Notes: a model not told the origin generated them from the letters alone. A stretch of DNA of 64,000 nucleotides from Sclerodactyla briareus (GCA_026419785.1 JAODTK010005815.1:1-64000); one strand, 5' to 3'. Positions 1 to 11,835 are shown, counted from the first letter of the stretch. Translations and numbers: made by a program.

Positions 1-1459
1 AGATACATCATAGTTAAAATAATATAAGAACCATTTTTCCGGTCCGGGCTATCTGGGAGTTTAAAACCTCAAACTTTCTCGCACGCCCCCGTCAACCGAT
101 CGTGCGCTCCGCTTGTAAGCTGTTGGTTAGTGCCCCCCCGGGTTGAACACTCTTGCATCGCCCCCTGCACTTGATTCGAACTGCACTAACGTTGCAGTAA
201 CTAATGTAGAGGGGGAACGCCCGGGTTGAACTGATTGCTCCCATATTCAGTCCGCCGTTCCTTTTATTCTGCGAGTTACGTCATAGAGCGGTTGGATCCA
301 TAGTCTGGATTGGTTTAGTCTTGCTTCACGGCACTAGTCGTCCCTTTTGACTTCCTCATGGTCATCATGTGACTGTTTGTCATATCTGCAGCTCTGGCAT
401 CGATATTTGGCGCTTGAACCGACAAACTGGTTTGACTTTTCGAGTTTCGATGTTAAGGTATTTTCATAAGGCGTATCTTGAATTTACAATTCCAATAGTG
501 TAACTATATTCAGACAGCTTGGACATATGATTACCGAGGTCTTTGGGTCGCTGATGTCGTTGCACAGATGCGCTGTGACGCTATGAATCCTCTGCTAATT
601 GAGAGCAGGATGTGGAGAATCCATCCTAATGAATACACAAATGGAAAAAGGACCAAGATCCAGAGTTGAGCGAGAACATCGAGTGTTTCGTTTACTTCAG
701 CCGTGGTCTCTATGTGTCCCTGTTTCGGTGTCAGCCCGGGTTATTAGAACGCCTCGACCTGCTACGAAGTCATGGAGTTAAGCGGTCATAATTTGAAGCA
801 TTTTCGCTTTCTATTGTGCTTCCATCCTTCTCTATTCTATGAGCGAGGGGCGCACGGCTGGTTGTGGCGAGGACGGAAGAGTCTTCTTGGCCACCTCACT
901 CCGCCGCATCGTTGGCTACTGCTGCAGGACCGTGTTTTCACATTGTCAATATTCTTGAGGATGCAGGGGTGGTGAACGTCAGTTTCCTACATTGTGACTG
1001 TCATATGACGCGCCGTCGGTACGGGAGCTGCTTGGTTGGGATGCCTCCGAGCTCTGTTTGGCAACAGATTCTAGGGGTACTCGAATCGGAGCTGGAATGG
1101 GTCAGACCCGGCCTGGTCGCTTGCTCAGAGGAAGTCCGGGTGATTAAAAACAGCCGTGGCTGATATGACTGAGGAGAGCTAAGAATCAGTGCCCTTCCCG
1201 CTCTTATGGTTCATGTGTGTTTCCGGACGAGTGTTGAATGGGAAACAACAAAACAAAAACCCCCTTTTACCGGAGTAACAAATTTTCTCCCAATTTCGTT
1301 TTTATTCAATTTTGCATCTCATTATGTGTCCACCTGTATTAATACGCGGCTTTAAAAGTTAAAAAGCCAGCAACACGAACAGGATAATACCGAAGAAAAT
1401 GGAGTGATATGGTTTTTTAATTTCCTTGTCCGAAGGCACAGGAACTATGCAGTCCATGC
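1..1459. other. Unassigned sequence
   Basis: I see no recognisable gene or repeat family here. Short open frames around 599-1163 overlap in different phases and show no domain or signal. The 12-mer CCCGGGTTGAAC occurs twice, at 137-148 and 220-231, each beside a C- or G-rich run, which may mark the edge of an old repeat. Confidence 0.5.
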
Positions 1460-1499
1460 ACCTTGCGTAGGTGTGTGGGTCTGTCTGTGTGTGTGACAC

Positions 1500-1925
1500 C
1501 CTTTGACAGCACGATATCTACCGTACGCAAACTGGTATCAAGATTCAAATTAAGTATTGGGTTGCACATAGGGGAGGATGACCCCCTATTGTTTTGGGTG
1601 CCCCGTTCAGTTCAGTCAAGGTCACGGGAGGCAAGTCAAAAAGCTGTCAGCAAGATATCTAACGAACGCGAGTATCTACCAAGTTCAATTGGTCGGTGGA
1701 TAGCAGTATGGCTGGATGATAAACCATATGATTTTGGTTGTAGGTCAAGGTCCATTCAAGGTCACATAGCAAATCCGTCATATATCCGGCAACGGAACAT
1801 TTTGGAGGACTGGTGTAATTGAAAGTTTCGTTCGTCGGAGTGAAATACATCTAGTGTCCGACTTGACCGATTTTTATCTTTTGACCTTTTGACCTCAGTT
1901 GACCTTTTTTTTTTTTGACCTGGGA
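1500..1925 (+). repeat. Interspersed repeat R1, copy 1
   Basis: This stretch holds a recognisable phrase: a 'ATATCTAACGAACGC' segment, an 'AAGTTCAATT' segment, then AGGTCAAGGTC-type half-sites, and finally TTTGACC repeated up to a T run near 1910. Related phrases recur at 2090-2225, 7600-7745 and 13785-13970, so it is an interspersed family. A 119-codon frame over 1463-1822 reads through it but looks like chance. The class of the element is unknown. Confidence 0.5.
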
Positions 1926-2089
1926 GTTGCATGGCTCGTTTTGTGATGGCCGATGCGTCTTATTAAACAAACAAAAAAGTCACTGTACACTACCCTACTA
2001 ACGATACTCTTATCACAAGCTCTCAATGAAATGTGGACGGTCAAGCAGCAAACACTGAAATGTGGATAAATTTGGCATTTGACATCTGC

Positions 2090-2225
2090 TCGTCAGCATG
2101 ATATCTAATGAATGCAAGTACCTATTAAGTCAAATTACAGTGTGTGGATTGTACACATATGAGATGAACCCTATTGTTTTTGGTATCAGGTCAGGTCATC
2201 CAGGTCACCATAGGCCAGTACCTTC
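2090..2225 (+). repeat. Interspersed repeat R1, copy 2
   Basis: It shares with copy 1 the order of an 'ATATCTAATGAATGCAAGTA' phrase, an 'AAGTCAAATTA' phrase and 'GAACCCTATTGTTTTTGGT' followed by AGGTCA half-sites. It is shorter than copy 1 and diverged from it. Confidence 0.45.
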
Positions 2226-2287
2226 TTATCTCTGCAACGTTCATTGTACAGAGTGAGAACAAGCATATACCAAACCAAACACATTGT

Positions 2288-2620
2288 CCCCCCAGTGAAG
2301 ACAGTACAAATTCTGAATTGTCAGTTTATTGTTATCCTAATAATTTGAATTATTGGACTAGCACAAATATTTCCGCCCAGTGAAGACAGTACAAATTCTT
2401 GAATTGTCATTTTATTATTCCTGATATTTTGAGTATTGGACTAGCTCCAGTACCCGCCTATATACGACTGTCCAAAGTTCTTGAATTGTCATTTTTTGTT
2501 ATCCGGATATGTTGAGTATTGGCCTAGCACCAAATATTCCCCCAGTGAAGACGTACAAATTCTGATTTGTATTTTGTTTTTTATTATTCCTGATATGTTT
2601 TAGTATTGGACTAGCACCAG
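2288..2620 (+). repeat. Minisatellite, about 85-bp unit, four copies
   Basis: The phrase CCAGTGAAGACAGTACAAAT recurs near 2293, 2378 and 2542, with a degenerate copy near 2465. Each copy is followed by GAATTGTCATTTTATT-like sequence, then GAGTATTGGACTAGCACCA. The copies differ by substitutions and small gaps, so the array is not young. Confidence 0.7.
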
Positions 2621-2822
2621 TGACCAGCCTATATGGTACCTCCTTATCATAGAGGTGTTGCTACTGGTGGGGGTGGAATTTGGTCGTGCATGCACCCCCC
2701 CCCCCCAGGTTTCATAGCTAGTCCAGTGACCCGCTTATATGTACCTCCTGTCAGTATTGGTGTTGCTACGCGTGGGGTGGCAATTTTGGTCTTGCAAATG
2801 CAACCCCCCAGGTTTCATAGCA
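2612..2822 (+). repeat. Tandem duplication, about 108-bp unit, two copies
   Basis: Both copies run from CTAG..CCAGTGACC through TATATGGTACCTCC-like sequence and GGTGTTGCTAC, then a C run, and end in CCCAGGTTTCATAG. The C runs differ in length (about 14 and 6), as expected for slippage. The unit abuts the 85-bp array and shares its edge. Confidence 0.7.
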
Positions 2823-3015
2823 GCTTTAAATGCAAATGAAGCCCTATTTTGACGCCTGCATCACTGCATACGAAATATAGAAGACGTGCTCGTTAACGTA
2901 AAGGGCAAAATAAGAATGGTTTCCCTACTAGGTGTCAATTATGCGTGAGTTGGGGGCGGGTATTACAAAAGCAGCCCTAGTTACAGTGCAACTTGCTAAT
3001 CAGATGACTTACCAA

Positions 3016-3080
3016 GGGTGCGCCAGTGAGGGGCAGGGGGCCATGCCCCCTCCGTCGGGAAGCCTGCCCCCCCCCGTCGC
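3016..3080 (+). repeat. G/C-rich element end with CCATGCCCCC palindrome
   Basis: CAGTGAGGGGC is followed by GGGGGCCATGCCCCC and a long C run. The same style (CAGTGGCG-like start, G run, CATGCCCC) is seen near 10942-11000. It is probably the end of a transposable element; the family is not named. Confidence 0.45.
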
Positions 3081-3654
3081 GCTGCGGCGTTGGTCGGGGA
3101 ATTTTGTCAGCCATTTCGGCCGTGTTAGCCTGAGTGGGTACGCTAAAAAATTACCACAACCTCAACGAGGGCCTGATTGCCCCGACAGTAGAATTTTCCA
3201 ACCTTCTGTATTTTAACAATAAATCCTATATTAAACTAAAAAATTCGGCTCGCTATTCGCGCCCTTCATATTTTTATCGGATTTGCAATGTTCCTCGCTC
3301 AAGTTTCAACATCAGCGTATCCATATTCCTACAGACTATACACGTGGCATCGGCAACACAAGTCGTATGAATATTGTCGATATGTCACTGCATGGATGAA
3401 TTCGCAATTCGTTGGGGAGGCTGGTCGTCCTGCCGTCTACCACTGTTTTGCCTTTGTGTAATTGAATGATTTCACGACGCAATATACTTCCAGTTCTCAA
3501 GCAAATTTTTTTCCTCGGTATTTTACTGGGAGCGCCGAACCGAGTGAATGCCACTGAGATACGGAGTAAACAATGTCCTCCACAATGTGTGTTTTATTTC
3601 CAATTTTTTTCTCAGAGAAAAAAGTTCAGAAATTTAAACATCAAAATACAGGTT

Positions 3655-3767
3655 TTGACCTGGGGGTTAGTGAGGCTCGTCGGGGAACTGGATCCCCCGC
3701 CGTCAGGGACTCGGACCCCCCGTCGGAACTCGGACCCCCCGTCGAAGAAATCCGGCGCCACCACTGG
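3655..3767 (-). repeat. G-rich repeat end, minus orientation
   Basis: Read on the minus strand it starts CAGTGGTGGCGCCGGA and continues with three short GACGGGGGGTCCGAGT-like repeats. The start matches other CAGTGGCG-type ends in this window. The stretch between 3080 and 3655 has no recognised feature and could be the body of the same element. Confidence 0.45.
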
Positions 3768-3892
3768 CTTAAACTGAGAAATTAGCCCTATTTTGAACAT
3801 GATCACGTTATTTCTTTCTTGACAAGGAAGAATCGCTTCTCTACGCTTCCTTCTCATTTAGTGTACATTTTCAAACATGTAATATGGTGTTG

Positions 3893-4040
3893 TGCCCCCC
3901 CCCCCCCCAAAAAAAAGGTACTTTTCCTCCACTTGCTCCCCCCCCCCCCCCAAAAGGATTCAAATTTCAAAAATCTTGTGGCCTCCACTTGCTTCCTTCC
4001 CCCCCCCCCCCCCTCCCTTGGAGTTCTGGCGCCGCCACTG
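3893..4040 (-). repeat. CAGTGGCGGCGCC element end with three G runs
   Basis: On the minus strand it begins CAGTGGCGGCGCCAGAACTC and then holds three G runs of about 10-16 bases, separated by AAGTGGAGG-like spacers. The repeated spacer shows an internal duplication. Open frames here are low-complexity proline or glycine runs and are not genes. Confidence 0.55.
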
Positions 4041-4294
4041 CTGATCAGCACATCCTGCTACCCGTTAAATTGAGAATCTCAGTGTGGCATTTTGTCACAA
4101 ATTCTACAATTATGGTTTCATGTAACATGTGCATTGGTTTCCCATCTTTCATGGATCAACCCGTCATTCGCTACCACTGCTGATCAGTCGTACGTTTTGG
4201 CTACCCAAATTGAGAATCTGTCGTCACCTACGTTTCTCTCCAATCGCTTAGCACCGCAAAATCTTAAACTCCCCTATTCTGTTGTATTATAAGT

Positions 4295-4395
4295 ATTGTT
4301 TTTGGGGCTTCCTTCGCCCTGCAGCGCATTGAGCAGATTTTGTTCTGGGATTCTGCGCTTTACAGAAGCCTATTATTATTATTAGTATTGTTGTG
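4295..4395 (+). repeat. 3-prime tail of a short or long interspersed element
   Basis: CCCTGCAGCGCATTGAGCAG, then TGCGCTTTACAGAAGCC and a short (ATT)n run, is the typical form of CR1/L2-type tails and their dependent short elements: a TGCGCTATA-like box followed by a simple repeat. No upstream coding part was recognised. Confidence 0.5.
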
Positions 4396-6839
4396 CCTTT
4401 CATTTTTCTCAATAGCGAAAAATGCCAAAAATGTTATGCCCTTCCCCACTTTCAGAAGCTTACTTACCCTTGCTTGTCTTTCTTTCCTCCCAACCCACTA
4501 CCCCTCGTCACTGCTACTAAACACACCACAGTTAATCCCGCCCTCGTTAGGGCTTGTCTGTGAATCACAGTTAATAACCTATAGTCCAGTCCTGCCAGTC
4601 AAGTAATTTTACATCCTGGCAGTGTGCTTTTTGCATGCGTAAAATGAAGTGTTAACTTTCAATGTAAACAGTCAGTAATCAGTAGACGGAGTGCTCACGA
4701 GAATATTGGATTCCCACTCTCATCCTCTGAGCATTGCCAATGCCAGGCACCATTTCCCCTGCATGTCTGACAGGCATCCAAAGTTACAGGACCACTGCGG
4801 ATGCTTTATTGCAGGGGCTAATTATACTGGATAAAAACGAATGCGTCAGGCCAAACCGAAGTTCAGAGGAACTTTCCGTTACGGAGTTTATAGTTATTTG
4901 AAGTGAACACTGATGTGACAAGCATGGGATTGCGCAAGATCTAACTGCATCCCATCTGCAATAATAAATGATGTCAACTTGCACAACCCCGCCAACATCC
5001 TTTGTTTTCTATTGAAATTCAAACCTTAATTTCACTTGAAAAGCATTTAGTCTATGGAGGGTTGTAGTGGGTTGGTAGGTGTTGATGGTTTACACTGGTA
5101 AGGAGAAAGACAACAAAACTGTCAGCTAAAGGTGACTATTCACGAAATGGAACGATCAAATACATAACATATTTCCTTTGTGCCCATGGTGTGACTTCAT
5201 GCGTTATAGCGCATTGGGAATCTCCCCAATTTCTCCGCCCTAAATGTCCCAACTTTGAAGGCCAATAACTCCACATAGGCCATCGTATTGAAATGGGGCT
5301 TGGACCTATAGATACAGTTTTCCATTCCCACGATAGCTCTGTTGTTCCAACCCTGCAGGTGCTCCTTGATGTATGTTTACTCACATTCTCACACACACAA
5401 CTTGAGAGACTCCTTTTGGTGATTGCGACCAATTTGTGACAGCCAAATTGACGGCTTCTTATAGTTAACACACACAATGTAGGCAGTGACAGTAGTGACT
5501 GTGAAACTGAATATTTTTTGCTGAAAAAGTGACAACTGGCTAATGGTAGGATTAACATGTTTGATATTTTTGGGCTCCTGTAAATATGGTAGGGTCGCTT
5601 TGGTAAATACATTCATGATGTGATTCAAGGGTGCCCAAAGTCAGTTTGAGGTCAATGGGATTAATCTTTGGGACTCACTTTTGTAATGAGGTATGGGGTT
5701 CATTTTTCCCCTCAAATAACCTTCATGTGATGCCAGGTCAGTAAAGTCAATGAGGGGTCATTGTCCCTTGTTTTGGTGCAAATTCAATTTTTTAGGCATT
5801 CTGTTTGCCATTTTGTTCCCAAAGGTATGGTCCTCACTAGGTAAGTTGTTGGATCACTGTCCAGTGTCCCGGTCCAGTGTCCTGACCAGATGTGTTACTT
5901 TGTGCTGTGATACTGTTAGTACATGAGTGAGAGTAAAATCATAGGCTCAATACTAAACATTTATCTGTTTACGTAATTGGGATCTCACAAATGTCAAATT
6001 GATTGCCTACGGTCTATGTGTGGCACCGTGAGAGAGAAGGGTTGATCCCTGTCTTCAGTCTGTGAGCACACAAGAGAAGGAGCAACCTAAGTGGCGCAGG
6101 CTAAAAAAAGTCCCAATCAAGCCCTCTACCCCCTCCACTTGGTTCGATTCAATGTGTTCCTGGTTGATTATGGGAAAACAATACACATGCACGTAAGGAG
6201 TTTTGGGGAGGTAGGCCTAGCCATATGCAGTTGTACTGCTGATTCATTTGTGTTAACTTTGAGTTGACCTTGTTACCTTGTTTGCATTTAAGACATGGAT
6301 GGACAACCACGATTGCAAACTCATAGGGACTTGGGTGAATACGATCCATCCAAGATTCCAACCGAATTGAAATTATGCTTGCCTAGGCACTTGGCAGTGG
6401 GCATAGGTTGTTCTGGAGTCATGCCATATATAGGCCTAACGTTTTGGCCTAGCCCAGAACTAGACTGCTATTATTGTCCACTTCACGCTCGCCTATATTT
6501 TCCATGTGGGTGAGTGTTAGGCCTAGTTTGTACGGCTGTTACGTTTTGTGCATTATTCTTCATCTGTCTTCCATGTGATGCCATTCTCTCGATCTGTTTT
6601 CCCCTTGCATTATACTCTGCTGACTCTCGGCGTGGGTGCATAACATTTAAACAGCTACTTGGATCTTCACAAATTTGCAATTTATATCAGAGAAAGTTCA
6701 TGTGCATGTTGGAACTCACATAGTAATACTATTCTCATTATACATGCAAGAGAGCGAAGCCACCCTGGAAGGGGTCATGACCCGCAACGCGGCAAGTCAG
6801 AGACAGGGGTCCCGACCCCCAAGTGTCCTGCGTACATAA
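4396..6839. other. Unassigned sequence
   Basis: No supported feature. Two overlapping minus-strand frames near 5136-5628 (up to 158 codons) resemble no known domain. Around 5640-5830 there are AGGTCAATGGG and GGGGTCATTG phrases of the kind found in old repeats, but no unit could be delimited. Confidence 0.45.
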
Positions 6840-7090
6840 TGGGTCTTCTTCCACACGAAACGTCAGTTTTTGGGGCAAATTTTTTATGCCCATTTTTGGA
6901 TTCTACGGTGCAATTGGCAATATCCGTTTTTTGTGACTCTAGGACTTGTATGTACTGCTACATGTCCACTCATTGCATAATTTAGGCGAAAAATCCAAAG
7001 TTTGTTCTATGTGAACGAAACTTGCCTGATGGGAACTTCATTTGTCCGTGACAAAGGGTCATTTTGAAGTCACTGGCGGACAAATTTGCA
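6840..7090 (+). repeat. Repeat family D, single diverged copy
   Basis: The phrases GTGAACGAAACTTGCCTGATG, CATTTTGAAGTCACTGG and GGACAAATTTG match in order the tandem units at 55800-56045 (AACAAAACTTGCGGAGTG, CATTTCAAAGTCACTGG). This is an interspersed repeat of unknown class. Confidence 0.4.
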
Positions 7091-7599
7091 TCCTTTTTGT
7101 AGAATTTCCAAATTTGTCAAATTGAAAAAATCTTAGTTGGTGATGAAGTCATTGTTCTTTCTCCCAGAAAAGCAATAAAGGGAGGGAAGTCCCGTAAGGG
7201 AAAGGTAATAATTGAATTCCAAGTGTGTGACTATATAAATTGTTTCAAGTGAACCGACAATCCAGGGGGTAATCCAAGTTTTCTGGTTTGGCCTTAGTAG
7301 GCCATAGCCTGTCACTATGGCAAGGAATCACGACACAGTTTTTTGTCTTTTTAATTGTGGTTTCATAAGGTTTGCATGTAGATTGGGTATATTGCAGGTA
7401 TCTATTTTCTGCTATTGCAATTACGACAGTACTACGTTCATCAACCTGGCGACAATCCGCCCACCTGCCCACGTTCCAGCCCCACGACATTCATATTCAA
7501 ACACCACACACAATTCCGTAGGAATTAAGCCATGCTACCTCCTTGGGGTACATAAACTCCTTAATTCGGTCCACATATGGCGTTTAGACCATCGATCGT
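7091..7599. other. Unassigned sequence
   Basis: No gene or repeat recognised. Short frames on both strands between 7133 and 7643 overlap each other and have no domain. Confidence 0.4.
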
Positions 7600-7745
7600 T
7601 TCTTGTTCGAATCATTCAGATCGTGAGAAGGCAACATATCTAGGAAGCGCGAGCATTTCCAAGTTCAAATTAGGGTTTGTGTGTTGCGCATATTTGAGAT
7701 GAACCCAATTGTTGTTTTACTATGATTCAATGCCATTCCAAATTT
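7600..7745 (+). repeat. Interspersed repeat R1, copy 3
   Basis: AACATATCTAGGAAGCGCGAG, CCAAGTTCAAATTAGG and GAGATGAACCCAATTGTT follow each other as in the copies at 1500 and 2090. The copy is diverged and its ends are not clear. Confidence 0.45.
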
Positions 7746-8640
7746 TGAGCGAGGCAAACTTTGGAACACTTATCAGCACGGCTATCTAAAAACCGCAAAC
7801 ACTATAGGTTAAATAACAAGCTTCCCCAGGGTTGGCTCAGTCTGTCCTGAACGGCCCTCGACCTAACGACATAACAACACCGAATTGACTATCTAATCTT
7901 AGAAGTGGAGCCGCTCGAACCGTCGAACTGAAGTGACCGTATTTCACTCCGGATGACGCTTTGACCCCGAACACCCCGTATATACTACTTGGTCAATGGT
8001 AATACTGACTATTAATGGCCAATAAAGGCCCATGATCATGTACAGATTCTCTTCAAATAGCCACAGCGTAGAGAGGTCCTGTCAAAAAAACCCCCACCAC
8101 TTGGCACCCCACATCCGGCGGTTCTAGCTACCATGTTGCCTTGTGGCGTTATTTCAATTTTACTTTCGGGAATTTGAGGCCTCGCTGACATCACGGTGGT
8201 ACAATTCAAAGACGCCCATGGACTAGTTAATGCTGCTTTGTGGCGGCATGATTAAGAAACTACCAAATATCTATTCAATAGAATGAATGAGAATCATTTT
8301 TAACTGTCGTCAAAATTTTGTGAGTTTTTTATTTGAAATCCCTCTATAAGTTGTTTGTTCAGGGTGTTCAAAAAGCTTCATGTTTCACATTGAATGTGTA
8401 TTAACAAGTGGTCCTTTGTTCCCCCGTGTGTCACCAGGCAAATTTTGGCAAAGTCTGATCGTGCTTATTTCCGCTCACTCGAGTCGGCTGGAAGTCGGTA
8501 TGAAGGTTTGGATGCCACAGTGTAATGAATAGAATGCACCGAACGTCAATCAATTTAGATGACCATTGGCCTTCGTTCATCTGTGGAAGGAAAGGCATTT
8601 TTATTCTTTTCGCTAAAACACCCCTTCAACCTGATCCCTG
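7746..8640. other. Unassigned sequence
   Basis: Nothing recognisable on either strand. Several stretches resemble generic old repeat sequence but no partner copy was found in the window. Confidence 0.4.
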
Positions 8641-8644
8641 ACAG

Positions 8645-8690
8645 CCTCAGGGGCGTAGCCAGCCCCGGGAGCCCGGGTGGGCAAAGTTAA
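8645..8690 (+). repeat. GGGGCGTAGCCAG-type element start
   Basis: AGGGGCGTAGCCAGCCCCGGG is a variant of the CAGTGGCGTAGCCAGG start common to many G-rich repeats in marine invertebrate genomes. A second GCCCTGGGTGGGC-like phrase near 8865 echoes GAGCCCGGGTGGGC and may belong to the same element. Confidence 0.4.
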
Positions 8691-9109
8691 AAGGCAAAGT
8701 TAATTCATTATCAAAGCGCGCCATACCCGCATCTAAGCGAAACTCGACATACAGTAGTTGGCGCGTATGTAACGAGGACGTACGCTCGATAGGCCTTGCA
8801 ATTCACAAATTATTTTGTTATGAAATCTTGATCGAACAGTTACAGTCATATAAACTTCTTTAATAGCCCTGGGTGGGCTTTTCACATGACTGAGAAGGCA
8901 TTACTGTTCAACATCAAATTCCAAATCAACAAAACCCCTATTATAGGCCACTGTATTTGTATCGATAAAATGGCCTGTAGCTCACGTCACGCTTTTTTCA
9001 CCGAGTTAGGGAAGAAGTACACGTTATGCCTATCGTAAAGTCAATCCCGGTGCGCTACCCGCCCCGATTCCCTTATTTTTTTATTACGATTTCCAGGCAC
9101 AGCGAAGTG

Positions 9110-9848
9110 AAAGGTGTTTCGAGTTCCTCCCTCCTCTCTTCTTCCCACTGTGTCTTTACATGCTTTCCCTCTTTTTCTTCCCGTTTCTTTTTTCTACTCT
9201 TTCCTTTTCTTTTCTGTTTCCCCTTTTCCCTCCTCCCCTTCTTACCCTCTCTCTGTCTACTTTCCTTCCCCCTCCCTCCCCCCTTCCTTTCTCTCCGTTT
9301 CCCTCTCTTGTTCCCCTTTCCCGCTCTAATTTCAGGCAATGTCTAGCGCTCTCTCATTCCGCGGCCTGTCCCCCTCCCTCTTTTGTCTTTTCTCTCTTCC
9401 CCCTCAGTCTTCCGCCTTTTAACTATGCTCTTTCGTGAACTTCTTTTTGTTTTGTTTTTCGTCTTTCTTTCTTTTTCTTTTCCCGCCGTTTAGATCCACT
9501 CTCTTTTTCCCTTTTTTATTTCTTTCTTTCCCGTTCCTTTTTTCCTGTATTTCTTTCCCTCTTTCTCGTCCCTGTTTTCTTTTTCTGTTCCCTCTCCTCT
9601 TTCCCTCTCATACTCCCTCCTCTGACATATTTCCCTCCTTTGCTTCGCCTCCCCCAATTTCAGGTAAAAATCTAACCTCCTCTCCTTTCCTCTTTTCTTC
9701 CCTTCTTTGTTTCCTTTCTCTTGTTTCTTTCCCTTCTCTTCCCCTTTTCTTCTTCTTTCCCCCCTTTTTTTCCTTCCTCTTCCAAATTTTCCCCACCAGT
9801 TTGTTCCCAGGGTGGCGCCCCCCCCCCCTCCCCCCGCTGGCTACGCGA
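9110..9848. repeat. Polypyrimidine tract, about 700 bp, ending in a CGTAGCCAGCGGGG element start (minus)
   Basis: The plus strand is almost all C and T from about 9120 to 9800. Two related phrases, CTAATTTCAGGCAATGTCTAG near 9326 and CAATTTCAGGTAAAAATCTAA near 9651, lie about 325 bp apart and suggest an internal duplication. At 9807-9848, on the minus strand, CGCGTAGCCAGCGGGGGG is followed by G runs, so the tract may be the body of a minus-oriented G-rich element. The open frames (serine/phenylalanine/leucine/proline on plus, lysine/glycine/arginine on minus) are artefacts of composition. Confidence 0.75.
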
Positions 9849-10504
9849 CGACCTCCATATTTTACAAGATACCGTAACGGGCGTATAACATTGGGATGTT
9901 GGTGTGAAGACTGATGGGGCGCACACTCATTTTCCACGACCATGATGTTGGGCGCAACATTCTCAGATGCGAGCATCCTCTAACCTCACCCAATTGAAAG
10001 GTCTCTATGGGAGCGGGAGAACATCCTTAGAAATAGGATAATGTTAGGAATGTAGGCCACTATTAAATTGTAAGGAAATAAATATCGAGTCAGTTTTCAT
10101 TAATTTATATTGCCAATTTCAGTTAATGTTGCTTACTGCTTAAGGCCCCGAGAATGAACGCTCTCTGTAAGCTGGGGGGTTTTTACTACAACATTTTCTT
10201 GTGCGCTAGCATCAACTGACAGTGGCGCGAATAGTAAGGCGTGAACCCTCATCAGTTCCTACAAGGAACGTTCTTGAAATATATTGCTAATTTCAGGGCT
10301 GTTGCTTACTCTGCAAACGGCCCGGGAAGTGCATTTTCCTGCATCTGGCGGTTCTGTCAAACGAAAATTGTTAGATGCTTAGATTGTGCTAATATCAACC
10401 CCTCCCCCACATTTATCACAGATCGCCGTCTCTGACTTGGTCGGGTTTGGACCCCTCCCTTCGTCCTCCCTCCTGCAAGCCCCTGCCGGGCCCGGCTTCA
10501 GCCA
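9849..10504. other. Unassigned sequence
   Basis: No gene recognised. CAGTGGCGCGAATAG at 10220-10234 resembles the CAGTGGCG element start but has no G run after it. Confidence 0.4.
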
Positions 10505-10560
10505 CAGTGGCGCCGCTACGGGGGGGGGGGGGCACGGGGGGCGTGTTCCCAACTCATATT
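10505..10560 (+). repeat. CAGTGGCGCCG element start with a 14-base G run
   Basis: CAGTGGCGCCGCTAC is directly followed by a long G run, CAC and a second G run. It has the same design as the ends near 10942, 19728 and 56253. Confidence 0.55.
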
Positions 10561-10941
10561 TTGAGCCGAAAAATATTTTTTTGATGAAAATGGCTTTGAG
10601 CAATGTTTGTTTTATGTAGACGTGGTGTGAGCTGTAATATTGGAAACAAGTAAAAAAACCAGGGAGTGGATTGTCGCTGAATAATATCGAGAAACGTGCA
10701 TAGACTTTTTGGGGGGGTGTCTTTGGACACTTGATTAACTAGCTATAGTACCTGCGAGACGTTGCCAACGCCTTATCTCACTATGTTGCTGGCCGACCTC
10801 TTTGGTGTGTCGTGTCCACATGTATCGCAACGGTCGTCTGCATCATGGGCTTAGCGGCGATAATAATTTTCTCATCGGGGGTAACGTTTCGTCCCGTCGC
10901 AAACAGAAGAGGAGAAAATGAAGAAAATAATATAAAAGGAG

Positions 10942-11035
10942 CAGTGGCGTCGTCAAGGGGGGGGGGGGGGGGGGCGCAGGGGGCACATGCCCCTCGAAAA
11001 CTTGTCCCCGTTGTGCCCCCCCTCCATGCTATTTG
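10942..11035 (+). repeat. CAGTGGCGTCG element start with long G run
   Basis: CAGTGGCGTCGTCAAG leads into about 18 Gs, then GCGCAGGGGGCACATGCCCC and a C-rich segment. The GGGGGCACATGCCCC part is palindromic, as in the element near 3040. The G run could form a quadruplex. Confidence 0.55.
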
Positions 11036-11440
11036 TGATTTTTCGAGAAAAAAAAGTCTGTATAACAAGTATTCGCCTACCAGTTTGAAAGAGATTCTGA
11101 CAAAACAACACAACAAAAATGTCGCAAGAAAGGCAGTATGTGCTTTCTACTCATTGGCAGCCCCTAACGTACTTAATATCGTTGGAGGTAAAATGCTGCA
11201 ATTATACAACGAACATTCTTTTCCCAACAAAAAAATTGAACCTTGAAAACCTACAGTCAAACCTCTTCTTGATTACAAACCACCTTTAGCCTCCGGTCCG
11301 TTTCCGTCCTCTACCCAACCACGCGCGATTTGGCACGCAGTTCAGGCTTCGGCTATCAAATTGCTTCGACCTTCAACGCGCATTTTTTTCTCCAGGTAAC
11401 TGCTTTACTGCGTTCAATCATGGTTGGGACGTAAGCTAAA

Positions 11441-11835
11441 GATTAGCTAAATGTCGCAAATTTTCTGGTGAGATCCTGTTTTTCCAGATGTGCGCGGGAA
11501 ACCCAGACACATTTGCGCGCTCTCGTCGCGCACTGGTGATCATTAGTGTGGAGCACAAATTATGTGATATTCTGGCCAAAGATCGGGCAACCGCGATAAA
11601 CAAAATGTTAAAATCTCCACCGAGTTTACGAATTTGTGAGTCCCAAAATGCCAATATTTAAAGCTTGGTATATGCAATCCTAAAACGCCTCGGGAGAGGT
11701 CCATTGTCCTGCTATCTGCGGGGCTTAAGCAACCCACAATTTTCTAGTTATTCTTCGTCCCTCCCCCCCACAAAATGTCTGTGCCCCCCTCGTGCCCGCA
11801 GTTCTGAAAAGTCTGGTGACGCCCTGGATGCGATA
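11441..11835 (+). repeat. Interspersed family E, copy 1 (short element)
   Basis: This segment aligns by eye with 50970-51355. Shared parts in order are GGGAAACCC, a GCGCGCTCTCGTCGCGCAC hairpin, AGTGTGGAGCACA, TTGGCCAA-like sequence, GGGCTT followed by ACAATTTT, then TGTCTGTGCCCCC and GTGACGC. In minus orientation the right end reads GGCGTCACCAGAC then G-rich, like other CAGTGGCG-type ends. No coding capacity; probably a non-autonomous element. Confidence 0.55.

Noticed and set aside
9026-9976. Long frames on both strands in the 9-10 kb region
   Set aside because: They are translations of a pyrimidine tract (Ser/Phe/Leu/Pro or Lys/Glu/Arg/Gly only), not genes.
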